Shown: positions 1 to 4,483, counted from the stretch's first letter. The stretch is 6,251 bases of DNA from Bacilli bacterium (GCA_022774485.1 JALFLX010000030.1:1-6251); one strand, 5' to 3'. Numbers and translations are program-made. The notes: generated from the letters alone by a model not told the origin.

Positions 1-9
1 CCTCTCTCT

Positions 10-38
10 TTTATAAATATATGTATCATGTTAATCAA
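10..38 (-). promoter_or_regulatory. Candidate leftward promoter near the window edge
   Basis: Read on the minus strand there is TTGATT (complement of 33-38), a 17-base spacer and TATAAA (complement of 10-15). The start site would fall around base 3, so any gene served lies outside the window to the left. The region is very A/T-rich and such matches arise by chance, so this is a weak call. Confidence 0.3.
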
Positions 39-65
39 AAAAATATAACTTAATGAAAAAAATAT
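31..65. repeat. Direct repeat of a 16-base A-tract element, two copies
   Basis: TTAATCAAAAAAATAT (31-46) and TTAATGAAAAAAATAT (50-65) differ at one base and are offset by 19 bases, close to two helical turns. The second copy ends immediately before an extended -10 box. Phased A-tracts upstream of a promoter could act as an UP-like element for RNA polymerase or as a bend or protein site. That role is inference; only the repeat is seen. Confidence 0.6.
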
Positions 66-73
66 GATATACT
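65..73 (+). promoter_or_regulatory. Candidate extended -10 promoter upstream of the tRNA
   Basis: TGATATACT has the TGn extension followed by TATACT (68-73). No good -35 is present 17 bases upstream, but an A-tract (56-62) lies just before it. If used, transcription would start near base 80 and give a roughly 100-base leader before the tRNA, in tandem with the stronger promoter at 133-161. Confidence 0.35.
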
Positions 74-80
74 ATCCCTC

Positions 81-137
81 GTCAACAAGACGTTCTTCCT
101 TTGATATTTTCATGGAAAGTTGCTTGATTTTGTTGAC
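81..137 (+). other. Long-loop inverted repeat overlapping the tRNA promoter -35
   Basis: GTCAACAA (81-88) is the exact reverse complement of TTGTTGAC (130-137). The pairing extends inward by G89-T129 (wobble) and A90-T128 to ten pairs around a 37-base loop. The right arm contains most of the TTGACA -35 box. It could form only in RNA from the upstream promoter, or could be a pair of protein-binding half-sites. Function is unknown. Confidence 0.35.
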
Positions 138-161
138 AATATCGTCTCAATTCGATATATT
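133..161 (+). promoter_or_regulatory. Near-consensus vegetative promoter of the tRNA-Thr gene
   Basis: TTGACA (133-138), a 17-base spacer and TATATT (156-161) match the housekeeping sigma factor consensus at 11 of 12 positions. Start is expected near 168, leaving a 5' leader of about 14 bases before the tRNA, as expected for a stable RNA. The spacer carries a perfect 6-base inverted repeat, ATATCG (139-144) and CGATAT (153-158), which might be an operator. This is the best promoter in the window and, with no terminator before 1213, probably also serves the downstream membrane protein gene. Confidence 0.75.
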
Positions 162-181
162 TATTCACGCGACGATTTTAT

Positions 182-255
182 GCCCCCTTAGTTAAGTGGT
201 ATAACGGGTCCTTGGTAAGGACCAATTGCTAGTTCGATTCTGGCTCGGGGCACCA
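182..255 (+). tRNA. tRNA-Thr, anticodon GGU, CCA encoded
   Basis: The cloverleaf was folded by eye. The D arm is GTTA/TAAC (191-194 with 202-205) with an AGTGGTA loop. The anticodon stem is GGTCC/GGACC (207-211 with 219-223) with loop TTGGTAA, giving anticodon GGT (214-216), which reads ACC and ACU. The variable loop is four bases, and the T arm GCTAG/CTGGC (228-232 with 240-244) encloses TTCGATT. U8, A14, G18 and G19 are in place, the discriminator is A252 and CCA is encoded at 253-255. G1-C72 and C2-G71, used by threonyl-tRNA synthetase in E. coli, are present. Oddity: the acceptor stem has five strong pairs, then C-C (187/246) and T-T (188/245) mismatches next to the body, so the molecule may be a variant or weakened tRNA. 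Confidence 0.85.
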
Positions 256-300
256 TTAGTGAAAAACAACATTCATATATTGTCGGGATGTGTGCTAACA

Positions 301-309
301 AGGAGGAGG
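301..309 (+). promoter_or_regulatory. Strong double Shine-Dalgarno
   Basis: AGGAGGAGG offers two overlapping AGGAGG registers, ending 7 and 4 bases before the ATG at 314. This fixes the start and suggests efficient translation. No separate promoter with a good -35 is seen between the tRNA and this site; TATATT at 276-281 lacks one. Confidence 0.85.
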
Positions 310-313
310 CCTC

Positions 314-1207
314 ATGAGTTCTTCTAACGAAAAGAAAACAGGCAAAGCTCGTGCTCGTGCGGTTGCGGCATGGGAATGGTTTAAAGAAGCTGCTTGGCTT
401 CAGGTTTTATTGATTGTCGGCGTTGTTGTCGGCATTGTCGTCTCCATTCCTTATGTTGTCAAGGGGATCTCCAGCGCCATCAACAACAACACCTCCACCT
501 TCTACGATGAGCATCGCATCGACTACAAGAAGTTCAACAGCTACCTCGATGGAAGCGACACCAGCTGCAACGGTTACATGGGTGACTATACCATGACCGA
601 TGACAACAAAATCAACTTCAACAACGACAAACAAGGCTTCGTTGTCATGATGTATAAGAGCAATTGCGATTCTTGCAACACTCTTCAGAAAAATTTAGAG
701 AACTGGTACAAGAACTTCAACAAGAAATACGGTGAAGGAAAAATCAAGTTCTACACCATCGATGTCTCTTGGGATATCGACGATGACGATAAGGCTGCTA
801 CAAACTCTGGTAAATACGATTACTACAATAACTCTTATATCACTCTCGAACAGCAGATGGATGTCCAGTTCGCTGTCAAGGATACCTACTTAGATCAGGA
901 TGACACTCACAAGTCCTCTGCAGTCACAGAAGATACCCTCAACAACGATTTAACTGCTGACACCACTGGCGGAACCCTTCCTACTCCGATGATCATCACC
1001 TTCATCAAAGATAAGGAAGCGAAGAATTACATCACTGAGACCACCGCTTATGAAGCGGATGCAGAGAAGACTAACATCATCCAGTACTGCAAACCGGCTC
1101 AGGTCATCATGGGTCCCTTAAGCGGATTATCCTTCTCTAGCGCTATCAATGTCTCCACCATGATGCACGACGTCTATCACTTCGAGCTCTACAAAGGAAC
1201 AAAATAA
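314..1207 (+). CDS. Membrane-anchored extracytoplasmic thioredoxin-like protein
   Basis: The 297-residue protein has a short basic cytoplasmic N-terminus (K7, K8, K11, R13, R15) and one hydrophobic segment at about residues 28-49, predicting N-in topology with some 245 residues outside. The outer part shows thioredoxin-fold landmarks: a hydrophobic strand ending in a CDSC active-site-type CxxC (C118, C121), a helix, a strand IKFYTIDV (144-151), and a candidate cis-proline TP at 224-225 followed by strand MIITF. A long insert rich in Asp, Asn and Tyr (about 152-218) separates the last two, so the domain is much larger than classical thioredoxin (about 105 residues). C85 and C259 are the only other cysteines. 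A role in thiol-disulphide exchange at the cell surface is inferred; I do not recognise a named family. The start is set by the double Shine-Dalgarno. 19 of 24 Asn codons are AAC, as in rnjA, which suggests high expression. It lies downstream of tRNA-Thr with no terminator between. Confidence 0.8.
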   Translation: MSSSNEKKTGKARARAVAAWEWFKEAAWLQVLLIVGVVVGIVVSIPYVVKGISSAINNNTSTFYDEHRIDYKKFNSYLDGSDTSCNGYMGDYTMTDDNKINFNNDKQGFVVMMYKSNCDSCNTLQKNLENWYKNFNKKYGEGKIKFYTIDVSWDIDDDDKAATNSGKYDYYNNSYITLEQQMDVQFAVKDTYLDQDDTHKSSAVTEDTLNNDLTADTTGGTLPTPMIITFIKDKEAKNYITETTAYEADAEKTNIIQYCKPAQVIMGPLSGLSFSSAINVSTMMHDVYHFELYKGTK

Positions 1208-1212
1208 ATCAT

Positions 1213-1249
1213 AGGACCGCACAAGCGGTCCTTTTCTTTTCTCTTTTCT
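1213..1249 (+). terminator. Rho-independent terminator of the thioredoxin-like gene
   Basis: A perfect 8-pair G/C-rich stem, AGGACCGC (1213-1220) with GCGGTCCT (1225-1232) around an ACAA loop, is followed by a T-rich tract broken by single C residues. It starts six bases after the stop codon. Confidence 0.93.
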
Positions 1250-1261
1250 TGTAAAATCCTG

Positions 1262-1267
1262 TATACT
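1262..1267 (+). promoter_or_regulatory. -10 box for the GNAT-Nudix unit, predicted leaderless
   Basis: TATACT ends six bases before the ATG at 1274, so transcription would start at or within a base or two of the A of ATG. The -35 position (1239-1244, TTCTCT) is poor and lies in the preceding terminator's T tract. No Shine-Dalgarno is present in the gap. Confidence 0.6.
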
Positions 1268-1273
1268 TTACCT

Positions 1274-1810
1274 ATGAAACCAGTTAAGACAAGTAGAGTC
1301 ATCTTACGTCAATTCCGTGAAGGGGATGAAGAACAAATCTATCAATACGCTTCTGTTGAAGGGGTTGGAGAAAGAGCGGGGTGGAAACACCATGCCAATG
1401 TCCAAGAATCTCAAAGTGTCCTTTACAATGTCTTTTTGAAAAATCCAAACTGCTTTGCGATCACCGATAGAGAAAGCGGAAAAATTATCGGTTCTTTTGA
1501 GCTTAGCTCTTCCTCCTTGTCAAATGATTTCCCCGAGTGTGAACACACCTATGAGATCGGATATGTGCTTTCAAAAGACTACTGGAATCAAGGCATCATG
1601 ACAGAGCTCATGAATGAAGTGATTCAAGAGCTGATCAAAGAAGGGGAAACTGACCTTCTTTTCATCCGTGCTAACCAAGAAAATAAAGCATCGATCAAAG
1701 TCATCGAGAAGTCCGGTTTCTTTTGTTATAAAATCATGCAAGATATTTACAATGCTAGAATCGATCGAAAAGAGACACATCTCTGTTTCTATCTAAGGCT
1801 CAAGAGGTGA
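1274..1810 (+). CDS. GNAT-family N-acetyltransferase, RimJ/RimL-like
   Basis: The 178-residue protein matches the Acetyltransf_3 / RimJ-RimL type of GNAT enzymes, which move an acetyl group from acetyl-CoA to an amine. Visible landmarks are the N-terminal TSRVILRQFREGDEEQIY (6-23), strand GKIIGSFEL (69-77), strand EIGYVLSKDYWNQGIMTEL (94-112) leading into the acetyl-CoA pyrophosphate loop and helix, and ANQENKASIKVIEKSGF (133-149), typical of motif B. The loop reads NQGIMTE where Q/RxxGxG/A is usual, so the second glycine is missing but the pattern is tolerable for this subfamily. The substrate cannot be read from sequence: ribosomal protein, small amine and aminoglycoside are all possible. 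The ATG is probably leaderless. The stop TGA overlaps the ribosome binding site of the Nudix gene, so the two are co-translated. Asn codons favour AAT (8 of 10), unlike the gene upstream. Confidence 0.88.
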   Translation: MKPVKTSRVILRQFREGDEEQIYQYASVEGVGERAGWKHHANVQESQSVLYNVFLKNPNCFAITDRESGKIIGSFELSSSSLSNDFPECEHTYEIGYVLSKDYWNQGIMTELMNEVIQELIKEGETDLLFIRANQENKASIKVIEKSGFFCYKIMQDIYNARIDRKETHLCFYLRLKR

Positions 1811-1812
1811 GG
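1804..1812 (+). promoter_or_regulatory. Shine-Dalgarno overlapping the GNAT stop codon
   Basis: GAGGTGAGG spans the TGA stop (1808-1810) and sits just upstream of the ATG at 1814. Its closeness fits translational coupling of the GNAT and Nudix genes. Confidence 0.65.
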
Positions 1813-1813
1813 T

Positions 1814-2395
1814 ATGACAAGAGAAGAACTGATTCAACAGATTGAATCTTACACCCCGTATAACGAACAAGAAACGCACGATAAAGAGCTGATTCTTTCC
1901 GCGTTAAAAGAAAGAGAAGAGATCTTCACTCGAAAAGATACTCTTGCTCACATGACAGCCTCTGCTTGGATTATCAATGAAACACACGATAAAGTCCTGA
2001 TGTGTTATCACAACATTTATCGCTCCTACAGCTGGTTAGGTGGGCATGCTGATGGAGAGATTGACCTTCTCAAGGTCGCCTTAAAAGAAGCGAAAGAAGA
2101 AAGTTCATTAACATCCATTGCCCCAGTCACAGAAGAAATCTTCTCATTAGAATCTCTCACGGTAAATGGTCACATAAAAAGGGGAGAGTATGTCTCCTCA
2201 CATCTCCATCTCAATCTCACTTATCTTCTTCAAGCGGATGAAAGGGAAGTTCTGCACATCAAAGAAGATGAAAATTCATCTCTGAAATGGTTTACGTTTG
2301 AGGAAGCACTCAAAGCATCCACTGAGAAGTGGTTTGTTGAGAGAATCTATCCAAAACTCAATGAAAAAGTGAAGAGATATTTTGCAAGACGCTAG
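1814..2395 (+). CDS. Nudix hydrolase with a GGHADGE-type box
   Basis: This 193-residue protein has an N-terminal helical extension (about 1-45), a strand SAWIINETHDKVLMCYH (50-66) and a Nudix box running from G76 to L99. Nudix enzymes cleave nucleoside diphosphates linked to another moiety, using Mg2+ held by glutamates. The helix part KEAKEESS (91-98) keeps the EAxEE core (E92, E95, E96), with Lys for the usual Arg and Ser for Gly. In the first half GGHADGEID replaces GGxxExGE, so the first box glutamate aligns with I83, with E82 and D84 next to it. I recall GGHADGD-type boxes in other Nudix proteins, so this is probably a subfamily trait and not decay. Substrate is unknown. It is the second gene of the GNAT unit, three bases after that stop, and ends at a bidirectional terminator. 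Confidence 0.88.
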   Translation: MTREELIQQIESYTPYNEQETHDKELILSALKEREEIFTRKDTLAHMTASAWIINETHDKVLMCYHNIYRSYSWLGGHADGEIDLLKVALKEAKEESSLTSIAPVTEEIFSLESLTVNGHIKRGEYVSSHLHLNLTYLLQADEREVLHIKEDENSSLKWFTFEEALKASTEKWFVERIYPKLNEKVKRYFARR

Positions 2396-2421
2396 GGTTC
2401 CTTAGAAGACATCTCAAAACA

Positions 2422-2448
2422 AAAAAGAGCAGTTGCTCTTTTTATTTG
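2422..2448. terminator. Bidirectional terminator between Nudix and coaD
   Basis: AAAAAGAGC (2422-2430) pairs with GCTCTTTTT (2435-2443) around AGTT. On the plus strand it ends in TTTTTATTTGTT for the Nudix unit. On the minus strand the A-rich 2412-2427 becomes a T tract for coaD. The coaD stop codon (2442-2444) overlaps the stem base. Confidence 0.88.
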
Positions 2449-2927
2449 TTGAATTTACGATTCATCGCCTCTAAGACAGGAGTCGGGACAAGACTTGAGA
2501 TATCCTCGCCTTGGAAGAAAATCTCTTTGATGTTTGAAGAAGAGACAAACGCCTGATCTTTATGAGCCATCAGATAGACCATATCGACTTCAGGCTCAAT
2601 GAATTCATTGACTTCATGAAGCTGGTATTCCATCTCGTAATCTGTGACCGCGCGGAGTCCTCTAATCAACGCCTGTGCGCCGAGCTTTTTTGCTTCCTTG
2701 ACGACAAGTTTCTCTGTAGAGACCACTTCAAAGCCATCGTACTGAGCAAAGGTGGCTTTTGCCATTTCGACTCTTTCCTCTGCACTGAAGAGATATCTTC
2801 CTTTCTTGCTGGCGTTATCTGCCACCATGATGATGATCTTATCAAAGATTTTTCTCGCTCGTAATGCGACATCGACATGGCCGTTAGTCAACGGGTCAAA
2901 CGAACCTGGATACACTGCGATTTTCAT
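2442..2927 (-). CDS. coaD: Phosphopantetheine adenylyltransferase
   Basis: CoaD (PPAT) transfers AMP from ATP to 4'-phosphopantetheine, giving dephospho-CoA in the fourth step of cytoplasmic coenzyme A synthesis. The 161 residues match the usual bacterial length (about 160). Diagnostic motifs are YPGSFDPLTNGH (6-17) with the nucleotidyltransferase TxGH signature at 14-17, K41-K42-R44 in the loop after the second strand, LIRGLRAVTDYEMEYQL (87-103) with R89 and R92, and VSSSNIKEI (128-136), the equivalent of the ISSSxVKE phosphate-binding motif. The C-terminal VPTPVLEAM (147-155) also fits the family. It is the last gene of the ylbF-rsmD-coaD operon. Its ATG overlaps the rsmD TGA by four bases (ATGA, 2924-2927), and an AGGAGG Shine-Dalgarno sits four bases before it inside the end of rsmD. 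Confidence 0.98.
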   Translation of the reverse strand: MKIAVYPGSFDPLTNGHVDVALRARKIFDKIIIMVADNASKKGRYLFSAEERVEMAKATFAQYDGFEVVSTEKLVVKEAKKLGAQALIRGLRAVTDYEMEYQLHEVNEFIEPEVDMVYLMAHKDQAFVSSSNIKEIFFQGEDISSLVPTPVLEAMNRKFNK

Positions 2928-3469
2928 AGAGCCTCCTTGCGGTAAATCGCTACATATTTTTGTCCGTAGCGATATTCTTTCATCTCGAATCCATCTAAAG
3001 GAAGATTGGGTTTCTCCTGTTCAGAGACAAACATGCAATCCTGATTGATCATACCTCTCTGAATCATCTCTTCCATGATGTCATGATTGACATTAAAGCG
3101 GTAGGGAGGATCTAAGAAGATGAGGTCGAACTTCACATCTCGATACCGTTTTAAAAAGAGACGGTAATCGGAAAGAGACATCACAAACTGGCTGTCATCT
3201 TTGGTCAAAGAGAGAATATTCTCTTTCATGACCTGGAACGTTCCACGATCTTTCTCATTGAAATAAACAGTCTTTGCCCCTCTTGAGAGAGCCTCTAATC
3301 CCATCGCACCGCTTCCTGCAAAAAGGTCGACACAGACAGCGCCTTGGGGTTTATCTTTCATGGCGTTGAAGATCGCTTGTCTCACCTTATCCATTGTCGG
3401 TCTTGTGACATTGGAGTCAGGGACTTTCAAAAAACGACCTTTGTAGGTTCCTTGAATAATTCGGATCAT
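2924..3469 (-). CDS. rsmD: 16S rRNA (guanine(966)-N(2))-methyltransferase
   Basis: RsmD methylates N2 of G966 (E. coli numbering) in 16S rRNA, near the P site, during 30S assembly. The 181-residue protein shows family motifs in order: GTYKGRFLKVP (7-17), TRPTMDKVRQAIFN (22-35), the S-adenosylmethionine-binding VDLFAGSGAMGLEALSRGA (47-65) with G52, G54, and the catalytic DPPY (120-123) of N-methyltransferases in DLIFLDPPYRF. Length is typical (B. subtilis YlbH is similar). The start ATG overlaps the ylbF TGA by four bases (3466-3469), with a GGAG Shine-Dalgarno eight bases upstream within ylbF. Its TGA in turn overlaps the coaD ATG, so all three genes should be translationally coupled. Pairing with coaD is conserved across Firmicutes and many other bacteria. 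Confidence 0.97.
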   Translation of the reverse strand: MIRIIQGTYKGRFLKVPDSNVTRPTMDKVRQAIFNAMKDKPQGAVCVDLFAGSGAMGLEALSRGAKTVYFNEKDRGTFQVMKENILSLTKDDSQFVMSLSDYRLFLKRYRDVKFDLIFLDPPYRFNVNHDIMEEMIQRGMINQDCMFVSEQEKPNLPLDGFEMKEYRYGQKYVAIYRKEAL

Positions 3470-3795
3470 AATAAGATCTCCTTATTGAGCTCATCCTGAA
3501 GATGAAGAAGAATACGGTTCAACCTCTGATACGAGGAAAGATATTCTTTCATCAAAGGATGGTTATCAATTTCCTCTTGTTTCTTCAGATACTGTTTCAA
3601 CACCTCTGCTTTTTCTTTAGAGTCTTCCGTTTTCTCCGCTTGCAAAAGCAAAGAATCCCTCTCTTTCACAAGAGAGATAATCTCCTCATTCTCCTCAAGT
3701 TGAGATGAGAGTTTCTTACAAGATAAATAAGGTTCTGATTGTTTCAGATCGTGAATAAAGCTGAGCTCTAACTCTTGAAATTGTTCGATTGTCAT
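3466..3795 (-). CDS. ylbF: YlbF/YmcA-family (Com_YlbF) protein
   Basis: This 109-residue, almost wholly helical protein is rich in Glu, Lys and Leu, with coiled-coil-like stretches at about 27-75 and a C-terminal segment EIDNHPLMKEYLSSYQRL (75-92) typical of the Com_YlbF family. In B. subtilis, YlbF with YmcA and YaaT forms a complex that directs RNase Y in maturation of certain mRNAs and affects competence, sporulation and biofilm. Assignment to YlbF rather than YmcA or YheA rests largely on its position before rsmD and coaD, the B. subtilis order, though ylbG is missing here. Only one cysteine (C26) is present. I prefer the ATG at 3795 over an in-frame TTG at 3801: the TTG lies two bases from the -10 box, where transcription would not yet have begun. 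No Shine-Dalgarno is visible, so the mRNA is probably leaderless. Confidence 0.8.
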   Translation of the reverse strand: MTIEQFQELELSFIHDLKQSEPYLSCKKLSSQLEENEEIISLVKERDSLLLQAEKTEDSKEKAEVLKQYLKKQEEIDNHPLMKEYLSSYQRLNRILLHLQDELNKEILL

Positions 3796-3803
3796 CGCCA
3801 ATT

Positions 3804-3809
3804 ATTATA
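3804..3809 (-). promoter_or_regulatory. -10 box of the ylbF-rsmD-coaD operon
   Basis: On the minus strand this is a perfect TATAAT, preceded directly by TG. It ends eight bases before the ATG at 3795, giving a predicted leader of zero to two bases. No good -35 is seen at normal spacing (TTGAAT lies 24 bases upstream). Confidence 0.65.
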
Positions 3810-3858
3810 CATAGTTTTGTTTAAAATTGGGAAATTCAACCACCATCTCAAAAAAACA

Positions 3859-3867
3859 TGTTATAAT
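3859..3867 (+). promoter_or_regulatory. Extended -10 promoter of def
   Basis: TGTTATAAT is a perfect extended -10 (TGn plus TATAAT, 3862-3867), which can work without a -35; none is seen. It ends nine bases before the ATG at 3877, so the leader should be only a few bases. There is no Shine-Dalgarno between them (TTTTCCCGCT). The box stands 53 bases from the divergent ylbF -10. Confidence 0.75.
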
Positions 3868-3876
3868 TTTCCCGCT

Positions 3877-4425
3877 ATGAAACAATTTAAAATATTCACA
3901 AAAGACGATGCTGTCTTACATCAAAAAGCTGCTTTGGTTTCTCTTCCCTTATCAGAAGAAAAAGAGCAGTTGATCTTAGACATGGTTGATTACCTCAAGT
4001 GCAGTCAAGATGAAGAGATTGCTGAAAAGTATCACATCCGTCCAGGTGTCGGTATCGCCGCACCTCAGATCGGTATCTCCGAGCGTTTCTTCGCCATTTA
4101 TTTTGAAGACAACGGAAAGACATATGAGTACGGCTTAGTCAATCCGAAAATCATCTCTTCCTCTGTCAAAAAAGCATATCTTTGCACCGGTGAAGGATGC
4201 CTTTCTGTTCCCACTGATGTGAAAGGATATGTCTACCGCTACTACAAAATCACCATGAAAGCCTATGATGTCATCTCTCATAAAGATGTCACATTAAAAC
4301 TCACTGGTTATCCTGCGATTGTGTTCCAACACGAATACGATCATCTCGATGGTGTTCTCTATTATGAGAGAATTGATCAGAAAGATCCTTTAAAAGAAGA
4401 TCCTGACGCAATCCGCATCGAATAA
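3877..4425 (+). CDS. def: Peptide deformylase
   Basis: Peptide deformylase removes the N-formyl group from nascent proteins at the ribosome exit and is a metal enzyme, usually Fe2+. The 182-residue protein has all three signature motifs: GVGIAAPQIG (57-66), EGCLSVP (106-112) with metal ligand C108, and HEYDHLDG (152-159) with ligands H152 and H156 and catalytic E153. The 182-residue length and the insert between the first two motifs point to the type II enzymes common in Firmicutes. I chose the ATG at 3877 (MKQFKIF). An in-frame ATG at 3775 would add 34 residues with no homology pattern, would overlap the 5' end of ylbF, and lies upstream of the promoter. The mRNA is predicted to be nearly leaderless. 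A terminator follows, so it is monocistronic. Confidence 0.96.
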   Translation: MKQFKIFTKDDAVLHQKAALVSLPLSEEKEQLILDMVDYLKCSQDEEIAEKYHIRPGVGIAAPQIGISERFFAIYFEDNGKTYEYGLVNPKIISSSVKKAYLCTGEGCLSVPTDVKGYVYRYYKITMKAYDVISHKDVTLKLTGYPAIVFQHEYDHLDGVLYYERIDQKDPLKEDPDAIRIE

Positions 4426-4429
4426 AACG

Positions 4430-4470
4430 AAAGAAAGCGTAAACACATTGTATACAACGCTTTCTTTTTT
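4430..4470 (+). terminator. Rho-independent terminator of def
   Basis: AAAGAAAGCGT (4430-4440) pairs perfectly over 11 bases with ACGCTTTCTTT (4457-4467) around a 16-base loop, ending in TTTCTTTTTT. The loop contains most of a small palindrome, TTGTATACAA (4448-4457). It begins four bases after the def stop. Confidence 0.85.
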
Positions 4471-4483
4471 ATTAAAAACTGAG

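Noticed and set aside
1..8. Minus-strand GAGAGAGG as a Shine-Dalgarno for a gene to the left
   Set aside because: It overlaps the predicted start site of the only leftward promoter candidate and no coding sequence is visible inside the window.
303..313. Small GAGG-AGG-CCTC hairpin that could hide the Shine-Dalgarno at 301-309
   Set aside because: Four pairs with a three-base loop is too weak to act alone, and the GAGGCCTC palindrome may be incidental to the strong site.
407..634. Antisense and alternate-frame open frames within 407-634
   Set aside because: They lie inside the well-supported thioredoxin-like gene, have low-complexity composition (Val/Asp or Ser/Thr runs) and lack start signals.
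1571..1780. Antisense open frame inside the GNAT gene
   Set aside because: It mirrors a gene with clear GNAT motifs and has no independent support.
2562..3048. Open frames opposite or out of frame with coaD and rsmD
   Set aside because: Both real genes are unambiguous by motif; the alternatives have no recognisable domain and no ribosome binding site that I can see.
3502..3708. Plus-strand open frame opposite ylbF
   Set aside because: Its Phe/Leu-rich product is what the complement of a Glu/Lys-rich coiled-coil gene gives.
3775..3876. N-terminal extension of def by 34 residues from an ATG at 3775
   Set aside because: It overlaps the ylbF coding start, lies upstream of the def promoter, and the extra residues show no deformylase pattern; the family N-terminus matches the start at 3877.
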